Shown here in pieces: positions 1-8,692 of a stretch of 47,782 bases of DNA (position 1 is its first letter; every line of letters begins with the position of its first letter). The position numbers and the translations under genes are program-made. Source of the DNA: Flavobacteriales bacterium. Its GTDB lineage: Bacteria; Bacteroidota; Bacteroidia; Flavobacteriales_C; GCA-002722245. Location of the stretch: assembly GCA_029251005.1 (NCBI GenBank), contig JAQXEE010000141.1:1-47782 (forward strand). The letters are read 5' to 3'. A model generated the notes under the pieces. The model ran no database searches. It saw only the letters and a program-made list of their open reading frames with translations, and was not told the origin of the DNA.

Positions 1-316
1 TACTCGATGACATCTAATTCTTACACTACCTGTTTCCTAATTTCGCTACAGGTATCAATATTTGTCTTTTTAATTAATGATTTTGAGACCAAAAAAGATT
101 GCAATGCTTTTACGCATGGTACCACCTAGGATTCAAATCAACACTATAAACTTTATGTGCCTAGTGGATAAAAGAACTTTGGTTGCTGCCGCCGTTTTAC
201 GTGGTCCAATGTTTACATAGTAATGATTGTCCAATTGGATTTTAAGGTGTGAATGATGAAATTTAAAGTTTAAAAAGAGATTGTAAGTGAATGCTGAGTT
301 AATCTTTATAGCCCAG
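1..316. other. Left-edge stretch with no recognised gene
   Basis: No convincing protein or RNA gene is visible here. On the minus strand a frame stays open from about 316 to a stop at 133-135, with a short TTG-initiated part at 133-234 whose residues read like protein (for example NIGPRKTAAATK), but it is too short to call. Bases 181-208 are richer in G+C than their surroundings. A perfect 7-bp inverted repeat (TACCTGT at 27-33, ACAGGTA at 48-54) and an imperfect stem near 122-168 are present. A 12-base word at about 292-303 also occurs inside the acetyltransferase gene to the right. Confidence 0.4.
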
Positions 317-880
317 TTATCCTTCGCTTTTAGAGTTGTTTTTTTTCTTATCCACTTCTGGATCCATTAACATTCCAGTACATAAGCAATGTTTACGTTC
401 AGTTCGGGTAAGTATGTCATAATTAACGCAAGATTGGCATCCTTTCCAGAATGATTCATCATCTGTTAATTCACTAAACGTAACGGGTCGGTATCCGAGT
501 GCTGAGTTAATTTTCATAACGGGTAGAGAAGTAGTTAATCCGAAAAGTTTTGCGTTGGGGAACTTGGATCGAGATAATTCAAATGCCTTGTTTTTAATTT
601 CTTTGGATAGTCCTTTGCCTCGGTAATCCTCGTTTACAATTAACCCAGAGTTTGCAACGTACTTATCGTGTCCCCAGGATTCTATGTAACAAAATCCAGC
701 AACAATTTCGCCTTCAAGTGCTATGATGGCTTTACCCTCTTGTATTTTTTGAACGATGTATTCGGGTTTACGCTTAGCGATTCCAGTGCCTCTCTTTTGA
801 GCTGCATCTTCAATCATGGTCACAATTTTATTTGCGTACTTTGTGTGATCTTCGTTTGCTACTTGTATATCGATTGCCAT
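317..880 (-). CDS. GNAT N-acetyltransferase, arginine-cluster type
   Basis: This is a 187-aa cytoplasmic acetyltransferase of the GCN5 fold. The acetyl-CoA loop is seen as RGKGLS at residues 87-92, after the beta-strand ANSGLIVNEDY. The C-terminal part has the run SFWKGCQSCVNYDIL and four cysteines (C148, C151, C165, C167), which suggest a small metal or structural knot. From memory, this sequence type, including the GCQSC and CLCTGML segments, is common in Bacteroidota directly upstream of argG, where it is thought to serve arginine synthesis as an N-acetylglutamate synthase-like enzyme. That substrate is an inference. No arginine gene lies in the 316 bases downstream. The ATG start is clear and the length is normal for this group. 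Confidence 0.82.
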   Translation of the reverse strand: MAIDIQVANEDHTKYANKIVTMIEDAAQKRGTGIAKRKPEYIVQKIQEGKAIIALEGEIVAGFCYIESWGHDKYVANSGLIVNEDYRGKGLSKEIKNKAFELSRSKFPNAKLFGLTTSLPVMKINSALGYRPVTFSELTDDESFWKGCQSCVNYDILTRTERKHCLCTGMLMDPEVDKKKNNSKSEG

Positions 881-1096
881 TGTGTGCTTTTTAATTCTTG
901 TTAATAGGTTGAATTGTTTTCGTTAAATACGAATTTAGGCCCTTGATGGCCTGCGGTTTCTAATCCTATTAAGAATGCTTAACGCAATGATATGTAGAGA
1001 CGTACTTTTCATTAATGAAGTGCAAAAATACGGATTATTTTTAAAAGTTGTAATGAGCTGTTTAAAACAGTTGGGGAATACACTGAAATAAGTCGC

Positions 1097-1843
1097 TTAT
1101 CGAGTTAAAACGATGTAATCGTTTAGGACTTGTTTTAAAAATTCGGTTCGTTTCTTAGGAACTTTTTTGATGTCTAATTCGGCACAAATTTTTTCGGCTA
1201 ATTTTTGGAGTAATTTACGATAATGATCGTTTGGATTAGATCGTGCTCGGTCGAGGGTATTTTTAAGCAACAGCATATCTTCCTCGGTAAACTTAATAAC
1301 TGCTTCGTATTTTGGTTTGTAGTTTTCTTGTGTTTGAATTTTTAATAAATCCTTAATCGACATTTGATTACGAGGGTTTGTTTTAATCACACAAGTGCCG
1401 CCAACCAAATCACCAATTCTTTGGTTTTTTTCGTTACTCATAATGGTAATTACAGCAACACTTCCTGCAGACAGTATAATATCAATTAACCTAAACATCC
1501 ATCGCATTCCAAAATCACCAATGTGCATTTGCTGTCCGTCGGCGCGCACTACTTTTATTCTCATAGCTTTTTTACCAATTGATTGTCCGTTAAAGAGCGA
1601 CTCGGAAACCAAATGGTAGCCAATAATAACAGGAAAAATTAGGAATACGAAGATTAAAAAAGCAACGGTGCTTTCACCAAATTCACCAATGAAATTTGTG
1701 GCGATTAGTAACCAAAAAATGATAAAACAATAAACGGTAATAATTAAGCTATCTAATAAAAAAGCGAGGAGCCTTTCCATTATACCTGCTAATTCATAGT
1801 CGATAGTTACGTTTTGAGTTGTATTTATGCTAATTGATCGCAA
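1097..1843 (-). CDS. RDD family integral membrane protein
   Basis: This is a predicted inner-membrane protein of about 248 aa with an RDD domain. The motif IMERLLAFLLDSLI starts the first membrane helix, and the later pair FNGQSIGKKAMRIKVV and FGMRWMFRLIDIILS are classic RDD features. The C-terminal 80 residues are cytoplasmic-looking and charged. The frame is open to 1918, but I prefer the TTG at 1841-1843, which gives MRSISINTTQNVTIDYE, the usual N-terminus of this family in Bacteroidota. The upstream extension looks unrelated. The gene diverges from the SpoIIM-MoxR operon, and RDD genes often accompany that operon, so it may be a functional partner. What it transports or anchors is unknown. 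Confidence 0.75.
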   Translation of the reverse strand: MRSISINTTQNVTIDYELAGIMERLLAFLLDSLIITVYCFIIFWLLIATNFIGEFGESTVAFLIFVFLIFPVIIGYHLVSESLFNGQSIGKKAMRIKVVRADGQQMHIGDFGMRWMFRLIDIILSAGSVAVITIMSNEKNQRIGDLVGGTCVIKTNPRNQMSIKDLLKIQTQENYKPKYEAVIKFTEEDMLLLKNTLDRARSNPNDHYRKLLQKLAEKICAELDIKKVPKKRTEFLKQVLNDYIVLTR

Positions 1844-1929
1844 TGAGTGACCAATATAGTAAGAAATATCACAAATAATTTTGCTTTGATGTGTATAAGT
1901 GTCAATTTTGAATTTCAATATTAAAAGAG

Positions 1930-3822
1930 TTGAGGGAAACCACTTTTATAAGTAGGAAAAAGAAAAGCTGGCAAAAGTTTGAAGAAATGCAGCGAAGACA
2001 AGGATCAGATCCTGATGAGTTGACACGTCTTTTTGTGGAAATCACTGATGATCTTAGCTATTCCCGTACTTTTTACGATAAACGATCGGTAAGAGTTTAT
2101 CTTAACTACCTAGCACAGCTTGTATTTTTTAAGGTAAACAAGAATAAAAAAGTTAAAATAAAACAATTTTTTAGTTTTTGGACGACAGGTTTACCAATGG
2201 AATTTGCTCGAAGTTGGAAAGCAATGCTTTTTGCTGTGTTGATCTTTTTTGGAGCGATGACAGTTGGAGTTGTTTCCACGATGAATGATATTGGCTATGC
2301 CGAAGAAATTATGGGCGCGCAGTATATTAAGATGACCGAGGAGAATATTGCAAACGGAGATCCAATGGCTGTTTATCATCAACACGGAAGTGCAGGAGAG
2401 TCCACTTTTATGCTTACACAAAACAATACTCGTGTTGCTGCATTAACCTATACATCGGGTGTTTTGGCAGGTTTGCCACCCATTATTATCATGGTGAAAA
2501 ATGGGATTATGTTGGGAACGTTTCATTATTATTTGTACTCAAAAGATGTGCTAGTGGATTCGATGTGGGTGGTTTGGATTCATGGTGTATTAGAAATATC
2601 TGCGATTGTAATTGCTGGTGGTGCTGGTTTGGTATTAGGTGGTGGATTAATTTTCCCTGGAACTTTCACACGATTACAGTCTTTAAGAATAAGCGCTAAA
2701 CGAAGTTTTAAAATTGCGTTAAGTACTCTTTTTATCTTAATAATATCTGGTTTTATTGAAGGCAGTGTGACCCGATTTACACAAATGCCAATGGCGATGA
2801 AGTATTTATTGGTTTTGGGGTCTTTGGCGTTTATTTGCTTTTACTTTATTGCTTACCCAATTTACTTATATAAGACTAAAATCCAAACGGGAAAATTTAT
2901 TTTTGAAGATAAGATTCCGCACAATCCAACAGGTAGGGTTGAGTTGGAAAAGGTAAGAGAAATAGGTGAGATGTTTAATGATTCGTTAAATGTTTTCCGA
3001 CAAATATTTCCTACGATTACAAAATGTTGGTTAGCGCTTTCCTTTCCAATTTTAATTGGTTTAATTGTGTTTCACTTTGGATTTGCTACTGAATTTGATA
3101 AAGAGCTTCTTTGGTGGATTAGTGTTACTGAGTTTTTCACTGCAAATGAATCCATTTGGATTAACCTGAGCTTTTTTATGGCTTTAATTATTCCCTTGTT
3201 TTTCAGCTCCTATTATGCTTTACGGCAGTATCGTAACAAATGTGCGTTTGGATTAATTGAGTTTTATACGTTTGCAGCGAAAGGGATTTTAAAGGTATGG
3301 CCCCTGATATTGTTTTTGGTGATTTGTATTTTAGTTGCGCATCCTTTACTTGTTGTGGTTCTCATCTTTTTATGTCCTTTTATATTTCAGTTTAGTTATT
3401 TGGGGTTTTACAAAAAAGACACTTACAAAAACAGTTTGAAAGATGGTAAAAAGCTGGTGTTTAAATCATGGTTTGGATCGGTTGGGTTTTTTATACTTCA
3501 AATGATTATTCCATTATTATTAATGCTAGCGGCATACTTTTTATTTGGTCAGCAGGGTATGGGAATAACCGATTTTGTTCTTGAATTTATTTTAGAGCAT
3601 ATTTCTCCTTTTGTAAACAATATTGCACCATTTGCTAACGCCCTTAATTTTGGATTGTATTATATTATTTTTTCAACAGTTCTCATATTTGTAATTGTTG
3701 GAATGGCGATTCAATTCCACTCGGTAAGAGAGCGAATAGAGGCACACAGCTTATATAATAGATTACAAGAATTTGGCACAAAACACAACTTTTTCGAACA
3801 AATGGATGAAGGTGAGTATTAA
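1930..3822 (+). CDS. SpoIIM-family membrane protein fused to a second multi-pass module
   Basis: The protein has 630 aa. Residues 1-315 match the stage II sporulation protein M family as found in Bacteroidota: a soluble start (MRETTFISRKKKSWQKFEEM), several membrane helices, and the hallmark stretch HGVLEISAIVIAGGAGLVLG near 218-237. Residues from about 339 begin a second module (LEKVREIGEMFNDSLNVFRQ) with at least five more membrane helices up to 615. It resembles a membrane protein that, as I recall, is normally a separate gene next to spoIIM in related genomes. The start is TTG at 1930, supported by the family N-terminus. It is first in a five-gene operon, and its 3' end overlaps the next gene by 17 bases. 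The role is unknown; no sporulation is implied. Confidence 0.78.
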   Translation: MRETTFISRKKKSWQKFEEMQRRQGSDPDELTRLFVEITDDLSYSRTFYDKRSVRVYLNYLAQLVFFKVNKNKKVKIKQFFSFWTTGLPMEFARSWKAMLFAVLIFFGAMTVGVVSTMNDIGYAEEIMGAQYIKMTEENIANGDPMAVYHQHGSAGESTFMLTQNNTRVAALTYTSGVLAGLPPIIIMVKNGIMLGTFHYYLYSKDVLVDSMWVVWIHGVLEISAIVIAGGAGLVLGGGLIFPGTFTRLQSLRISAKRSFKIALSTLFILIISGFIEGSVTRFTQMPMAMKYLLVLGSLAFICFYFIAYPIYLYKTKIQTGKFIFEDKIPHNPTGRVELEKVREIGEMFNDSLNVFRQIFPTITKCWLALSFPILIGLIVFHFGFATEFDKELLWWISVTEFFTANESIWINLSFFMALIIPLFFSSYYALRQYRNKCAFGLIEFYTFAAKGILKVWPLILFLVICILVAHPLLVVVLIFLCPFIFQFSYLGFYKKDTYKNSLKDGKKLVFKSWFGSVGFFILQMIIPLLLMLAAYFLFGQQGMGITDFVLEFILEHISPFVNNIAPFANALNFGLYYIIFSTVLIFVIVGMAIQFHSVRERIEAHSLYNRLQEFGTKHNFFEQMDEGEY

Positions 3823-4777
3823 GGTCATATTCTTTGTTTTTTTAGCGATGATTTTTAATATATCATTTGCTCAGAAGGATAATGTTTCCTCAGAGAAGAT
3901 AGAAATGGAAGAGGTTTTTGATGAAGAGGTCGAAATCGAACGAAAAAGGTTTAATCAATCGGATTATGATCGTTTAAAAAGCGCAGTAGAACTTATTGAG
4001 GTGATGGAGCAAAAGCGACTTCAGGCGGATAGTTCCACTTTTGGAGAGGGTTATGGGGTTGAAAAAGGGGATTCATATACAATTTACAACTATGATTCGA
4101 TTGCTGGAACAGGAACTTATAGTGAACGCCAAAGAGGAAGTGGTGGTATTAATACTGGTGATGGAGTGCTTCCGGAGAACAGACAAAATATTGGGCAAAA
4201 GGAGTTTCAAAGAAGACTTAATACTGATCGCAGAAGAAATTCTAGAAAAGATGTACAACGTGAGCATTTAAAAAATAAGGAAGACTTACAAAAAGATAAT
4301 CCGAGGGATAGAAAACAAAATACCGAGGGAGGTGAAGGTTTTTTCAAGCTTTTACTCATCATATTGGTTGGCGGTATTTTAGCCTTTGCTGTTTATATGT
4401 TGTTTTTAAAAACTCCAATTGAAGGTGGAAGTCATAAAATATTATACGATCAGGAATTAAATCCGGAAAGTATCAAGTTAACAGAATTAGAACTTAAAAT
4501 TAAGGCTTTGAAAAAGGCGAATGATTTTAGAGGAGCTATCCGTTTATACTTTGCTTGGGTAATTAAGGAATTGTCGGACAAGGATTTTATTGACTGGCGA
4601 AAACGTAAAACGAATTCTAATTATTCATTTGAAGTATCGGATAAGCCGTTTCACAAAGCTTTTGAGCTGGCGGTAAAAAATTATGAGTTTATTTGGTACG
4701 GTAAGTATGAAATTGGCAAGAACGATTTTGAGTTGATTGAGAAAGAGTTTTTGAATTTAATTAATAGGTTAAAGTAA
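3806..4777 (+). CDS. DUF4129-containing membrane protein with signal peptide
   Basis: This is a 323-aa protein. I start it at the ATG at 3806 rather than an upstream TTG at 3773, because this gives a clean signal peptide (MKVSIKVIFFVFLAMIF, cleavage about FA|Q at 22-23). A long hydrophilic, low-complexity, charged region follows to about residue 175, then a single membrane helix (LLLIILVGGILAFAVYML). The cytoplasmic C-terminal domain contains AIRLYFAWVIKELSDKDFID and WRKRKTNSNY, typical of DUF4129. Such domains accompany transglutaminase or MoxR/DUF58 genes, and this one sits between spoIIM and a DUF4350 gene. The function is not established; a scaffold or substrate-contact role in the MoxR complex is a guess. 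Confidence 0.75.
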   Translation: MKVSIKVIFFVFLAMIFNISFAQKDNVSSEKIEMEEVFDEEVEIERKRFNQSDYDRLKSAVELIEVMEQKRLQADSSTFGEGYGVEKGDSYTIYNYDSIAGTGTYSERQRGSGGINTGDGVLPENRQNIGQKEFQRRLNTDRRRNSRKDVQREHLKNKEDLQKDNPRDRKQNTEGGEGFFKLLLIILVGGILAFAVYMLFLKTPIEGGSHKILYDQELNPESIKLTELELKIKALKKANDFRGAIRLYFAWVIKELSDKDFIDWRKRKTNSNYSFEVSDKPFHKAFELAVKNYEFIWYGKYEIGKNDFELIEKEFLNLINRLK

Positions 4778-4810
4778 ATTCAGGTTAATTCATTTGTAAA
4801 AGGGAGGTAC

Positions 4811-6130
4811 TTGAGTAATGTTAACATGAACAATTTAATGAAATACATAATCATTGCAGTTTTGGTTTTCGGACTAGGTGGAGTGCTGTATTTTAGTGGG
4901 AGTCAAAGTGATGATGCCGATGGGAATCAGGTAGAGGCTATTGATTGGGATAAAACTTACGACCAATATAGTAAACATCCTTACGGAACATTTTTTATGC
5001 GAAAAATCCTTGAAGTAGGGTTGGACGGGCATGAGGTAAGTAATATTGATGTTGCGGTACAGGACTATTTTAAATACGATTCGTTAAAACTTGAAGGGGC
5101 TAATATTACCTATATGTTTATTGGTAAATCGTTGAATTTGTACGATCATGAAGTAGATAGTCTCTTACAGTTTGCATCGTTAGGAAACCAATTATTTATA
5201 GCTGCAGAGAATCTTCCTGTAAACTTATTAAAAACCTTGTTTGAAAATTACGATGCACACGATTATTTTTCTTTCACGGAAGATACGAGTGTTGCGTTAA
5301 CGTATGAAAATTCAACTTTTAATACTGAGTTTGTGTTGAAGAATCAAATTAAGGATAACCTGAAAAGGCAACGTTGGAGAAACATTAATTACGGGATAGA
5401 TTATAATCACTCAGGTGAGGTGTTAGGAAAAGCTGGTTCCCGCCCCTGTTATTTAAAATTTAAAATCGGAGCAGGAACTGTTTTGTTACACACTATTCCA
5501 CAAGCGTTTACCAATAGAGTTTTAAGTTTGAACGAAGGAAGAAATTATGTCGAAAAGGCTATTTCGTTTTTCCCTAAGAGTACAATTTTGTGGGATAATT
5601 ATACGAAGTACGTTTATGATGATGGCTTAATGACTTTGGATTACGGTGATAAAACACAATCCAATAGATCGGGAGGAATGTTGGGCGATTTTAAATCATT
5701 ACATTTTTTACTTAAAAACAAAGCCTTGCGTTGGGGCTATGGGATTATTCTAATGGGAATGTTTTTGTATTTGATTTTTAAAGGAAAACGGGAGCAAAAG
5801 ATTATACCAACTATGGAGTTAAATCATAATTCCTCTTTAGAGTTTACAGAAACGCTTGCACGACTTTATTTAAAGCAAAATCAACACAATAAATTAATTG
5901 TTCATTTGGCAACGATTTTTAAAAATAAAATTCGAACAAGGTATTATATTCAGTACTCCGATGGTCCCTTATTTATTGAACGATTATCTAAAAAATCTGG
6001 AGTTGATCAGGAAGAGATTAAGGCACTATTGAATTTTTTAGCAGGCGGTTCAAACACCACGAAAGTATCGGATGAATACTTAGTGAATTTGTATAAAAAA
6101 TTAAATGACTTTTATAAAAAAGCAAAATAA
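4811..6130 (+). CDS. DUF4350 domain membrane protein
   Basis: The protein is about 439 aa. It has an N-terminal membrane helix (residues 12-29), then an extracytoplasmic domain beginning IDWDKTYDQYSKHPYGT, which is the usual opening of DUF4350 (IDW...SKxPYGT). A second membrane helix is at about 306-322 (WGYGIILMGMFLYLIF), followed by a cytoplasmic tail of about 115 residues. The domain resembles a glutamine-amidotransferase-like or GldG-like fold in this family. The start is uncertain: TTG at 4811 lies 3-4 bases after AGGGAGG (4801-4807), a rare purine-rich site here, while in-frame ATGs lie at 4826 and 4838. The gene ends two bases before moxR, so tight co-translation is likely. Confidence 0.75.
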   Translation: MSNVNMNNLMKYIIIAVLVFGLGGVLYFSGSQSDDADGNQVEAIDWDKTYDQYSKHPYGTFFMRKILEVGLDGHEVSNIDVAVQDYFKYDSLKLEGANITYMFIGKSLNLYDHEVDSLLQFASLGNQLFIAAENLPVNLLKTLFENYDAHDYFSFTEDTSVALTYENSTFNTEFVLKNQIKDNLKRQRWRNINYGIDYNHSGEVLGKAGSRPCYLKFKIGAGTVLLHTIPQAFTNRVLSLNEGRNYVEKAISFFPKSTILWDNYTKYVYDDGLMTLDYGDKTQSNRSGGMLGDFKSLHFLLKNKALRWGYGIILMGMFLYLIFKGKREQKIIPTMELNHNSSLEFTETLARLYLKQNQHNKLIVHLATIFKNKIRTRYYIQYSDGPLFIERLSKKSGVDQEEIKALLNFLAGGSNTTKVSDEYLVNLYKKLNDFYKKAK

Positions 6131-6132
6131 TT

Positions 6133-7230
6133 ATGGAATCAAACGAAAATAAATCAAAGGAAAACACGCCTCAAGAAGTTTCTGAATCAGAAGCTTTAAA
6201 GGGAGCCACCTCTGAAACCTCAAACGAAAGTACAACTGAAGTTGTTGAAGTAACGGAGAAATTTGTTCCAGAATCACGATTGAAGTTGCAGAAATTTCAG
6301 GATAAGGTGGCAGCTGTAAAAGTTGAAACTCAAAAGCTGGTGATTGGTCAGCATGAACTTGTCGATAAAATTATTTTAGCAATTTTTGCTGGTGGTCATG
6401 TATTATTGGAGGGGGTGCCAGGGATTGCCAAAACATTAACGGCAAAAGTGATTTCGAAAACACTTTCTGTTGCTTATTCAAGAATTCAGTTTACGCCAGA
6501 TTTAATGCCATCAGATGTGTTAGGAACCTCTGTTTTTAATGTGAAAACATCAGAATTTACGTTTAAAAAAGGACCTATATTTTCTAATATTGTATTGATT
6601 GATGAGATTAACAGATCACCTGCTAAAACGCAAGCAGCTTTGTTTGAGGCAATGGAAGAGCGACAAATTACAAACGACGGACAAACCTTTAAGATGGAAC
6701 CTCCGTTTTTTATCATTGCTACACAAAACCCAATTGAGCAAGAAGGAACCTACCGTTTGCCAGAAGCGCAATTGGATCGTTTCCTTTTTAGAATTAAACT
6801 AGAATATCCTTCGATTAAAGATGAAATTAAAATTCTTCACCGTTTTAAACACTCGATTAAAGAGGTGAGTTTTGCGGATGTTAATCCGGTATTAACTGGT
6901 GATGATATTGAAGAATTTCAAGGTTTGATTGAAAGTGTTAAAATAGAAGATCAATTGATTGAGTACATCGCTAAAATTGTTGCTGAAACGCGTAATCACG
7001 CGATGCTATATTTAGGTGCTTCGCCAAGAGCAAGCTTATCTATTTTAAAATCGGCTAAAACAATTGCAGCAATTAGAGGCCGTGATTTTGTAACGCCAGA
7101 TGATATTCAGTATGTATCCGAGCCGGTTATGAATCACAGAATTATATTAACGCCAGAAGCTGAAATCGAGGGAGTTTCTGCTGAGGATATAATTGTTGAG
7201 ATTGTACAAAAAATTGAAGTACCAAGATAA
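6133..7230 (+). CDS. MoxR-family AAA+ ATPase
   Basis: This is a cytoplasmic 365-aa AAA+ ATPase. Residues 1-45 are an acidic, low-complexity tail not typical of the core. The Walker A motif is GVPGIAKT at 94-101, Walker B is VLIDE at 154-158, and the MoxR signature INRSPAKTQAALFEAMEERQ follows. Sensor 1 is IIATQNPIEQEGTYRLPEAQ, and sensor 2 lies near GASPRASLSI. MoxR ATPases are thought to remodel or load metal-dependent or vWA-type partners. The partner here is presumably the DUF58 product 38 bases downstream. The operon is spoIIM-DUF4129-DUF4350-moxR-DUF58. The ATPase identity is firm; the client is unknown. Confidence 0.93.
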   Translation: MESNENKSKENTPQEVSESEALKGATSETSNESTTEVVEVTEKFVPESRLKLQKFQDKVAAVKVETQKLVIGQHELVDKIILAIFAGGHVLLEGVPGIAKTLTAKVISKTLSVAYSRIQFTPDLMPSDVLGTSVFNVKTSEFTFKKGPIFSNIVLIDEINRSPAKTQAALFEAMEERQITNDGQTFKMEPPFFIIATQNPIEQEGTYRLPEAQLDRFLFRIKLEYPSIKDEIKILHRFKHSIKEVSFADVNPVLTGDDIEEFQGLIESVKIEDQLIEYIAKIVAETRNHAMLYLGASPRASLSILKSAKTIAAIRGRDFVTPDDIQYVSEPVMNHRIILTPEAEIEGVSAEDIIVEIVQKIEVPR

Positions 7231-7268
7231 ATTATGAATAAGTATTTAAAAGCATAATTAACGCGCGT

Positions 7269-8609
7269 TTGAAAAAAAATAATTTCACATCAAATTTATA
7301 TTTAACCAATTGGTTTTTTCTATTGTTAGCGATAGCTTCTTTAATTTTCATCGTAAGCTTTTTGTATGCTCCGTTGTTCTTTTTTGCGCAGCTATTTTTA
7401 GCGTTTGTAGTTTGTTACTTGTTACTTGATATTTTGATTGTTTACGGTAGCTCAACAAAATTAGAAGCTGAGCGAGAGTTGAAAGAACAACTGAATTTAG
7501 GGGATAATAATCTCGTTAAGATTTATATTCAGAATCATCATAATTTACCGGTAATATTGAAGGTGATTGATGAGATTCCTTATCAATTTCAAATTAGAGA
7601 TTTTTCTCGATTTCTCACCTTAAATCAAGGGGAAAGCAGAACGTTAGATTATTATGTTAAACCTGTAAAAAGGGGGGCTTATAGGTTTGGGTCGTTGAAT
7701 GTATTTGTAGGCTCTTTTTTAAGAATAGTACAAAGAAGGGTGCAGTTTTCGCAAGATTTCGAAGCGAAAGTTTATCCGTCAGTTCGATTGATGCGTGAGT
7801 TTGAACTAAAAGTATTTACACACTCGAACCTTTCTCAAGGGGTTAAAAAAGTTAGGCGACTAGGGAATAATCAAGAGTTTGAACAAATCAAACCTTATGT
7901 TCAGGGAGATGATTTTAGAAAGGTAAATTGGAAAGCTACAAGTAGGAAAGGAGAGTTAATGGTAAATCAATACCAAGATGAGCGTTCGCAAAGCATTTAT
8001 TCTATTGTAGATAAAAGTAGAACGATGAAAATGCCGTTTAATGATATGACTCTTTTAGATTATAGCATTAATTCAACTTTAGTAATCTCTAACATTGCAC
8101 TTAGAAAGGATGATAAAGTTGGTTTATTGACGTTTTCGGATAAGTTAGGAGTTCATGTTAAGGCAGAAAAATTAGGAGGTCAGTTGAGAAAACTAATGGA
8201 AAACCTTTATCGTCAGAAAACAAGATACAATGAAGCCAATTTTGAAATGCTTTATTACGGGGTTCGCCAAAACCTAAAGGGAAGAAGTTTAGTGTTTTTA
8301 TATACTAATTTTGAAACGATGTATGCAATGGAACGCGCGCTGCCTATGTTAAGAAAAATAGGGAAATTGCATTTATTGGTTGTTATCTTCTTTGAAAATA
8401 CAGGCTTGATTGAACGCGCAGAAACTAAGGCTTTAACAATCCAAGATATTTACACACAAACAATGGCTCAAAAAGCAGTGATTGAGAAACAAACAATTGC
8501 TGCTGAGTTACAGAAATATGGAATCAATACGATTTTGACTACTCCCGAAAAATTAAATGTGGATACGATTAATAAGTATTTAGAGCTGAAATCAAGAGGT
8601 GCGATTTAG
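7269..8609 (+). CDS. DUF58 (vWA-like) protein, MoxR partner
   Basis: The protein has 446 aa. Two membrane helices lie near the N-terminus (residues 13-30 and 35-56), then a beta-rich extracytoplasmic or linker part. The DUF58 core follows around residues 190-290, with FEQIKPYVQGDDFRKVNWKA and QYQDERSQSIYSIVDKSRTM. The D-K-S-R-T run matches the metal-site loop of vWA-type domains, with Thr in place of the second Ser. The start is TTG at 7269: no upstream in-frame ATG exists after the stop at 7239 and the next Met is deep inside the protein. It is the last gene of the MoxR operon and is followed by a hairpin terminator. Function: partner of MoxR, purpose unknown. Confidence 0.85.
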   Translation: MKKNNFTSNLYLTNWFFLLLAIASLIFIVSFLYAPLFFFAQLFLAFVVCYLLLDILIVYGSSTKLEAERELKEQLNLGDNNLVKIYIQNHHNLPVILKVIDEIPYQFQIRDFSRFLTLNQGESRTLDYYVKPVKRGAYRFGSLNVFVGSFLRIVQRRVQFSQDFEAKVYPSVRLMREFELKVFTHSNLSQGVKKVRRLGNNQEFEQIKPYVQGDDFRKVNWKATSRKGELMVNQYQDERSQSIYSIVDKSRTMKMPFNDMTLLDYSINSTLVISNIALRKDDKVGLLTFSDKLGVHVKAEKLGGQLRKLMENLYRQKTRYNEANFEMLYYGVRQNLKGRSLVFLYTNFETMYAMERALPMLRKIGKLHLLVVIFFENTGLIERAETKALTIQDIYTQTMAQKAVIEKQTIAAELQKYGINTILTTPEKLNVDTINKYLELKSRGAI

Positions 8610-8651
8610 GGATTTTGTTGCAATATATTAAAATGCTCTTGGTTAATTTTT

Positions 8652-8692
8652 TTGATGGATTATCGGTTAAAATAATTAATCCATTTTTTTTA
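8652..8692 (+). terminator. Rho-independent terminator after the MoxR-DUF58 operon
   Basis: An 8-bp perfect stem ATGGATTA (8655-8662) / TAATCCAT (8677-8684) is followed by eight T. The right arm overlaps the stop codon of the convergent secreted-protein gene. Confidence 0.65.

Noticed and set aside
122-168. Imperfect stem resembling an integron attC site
   Set aside because: The stem has a bulge and a long loop and lacks the paired core sites with conserved ends; no integrase is seen.
1843-1918. Upstream extension of the RDD gene to a TTG at 1918
   Set aside because: The added 25 residues do not look like the family N-terminus, whereas the start at 1843 gives the common ISINTTQNVTI beginning.
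7234-7257. Seven-codon mini-ORF (MNKYLKA) between moxR and the DUF58 gene
   Set aside because: Too short to separate from chance, with no attenuator-like hairpin around it.
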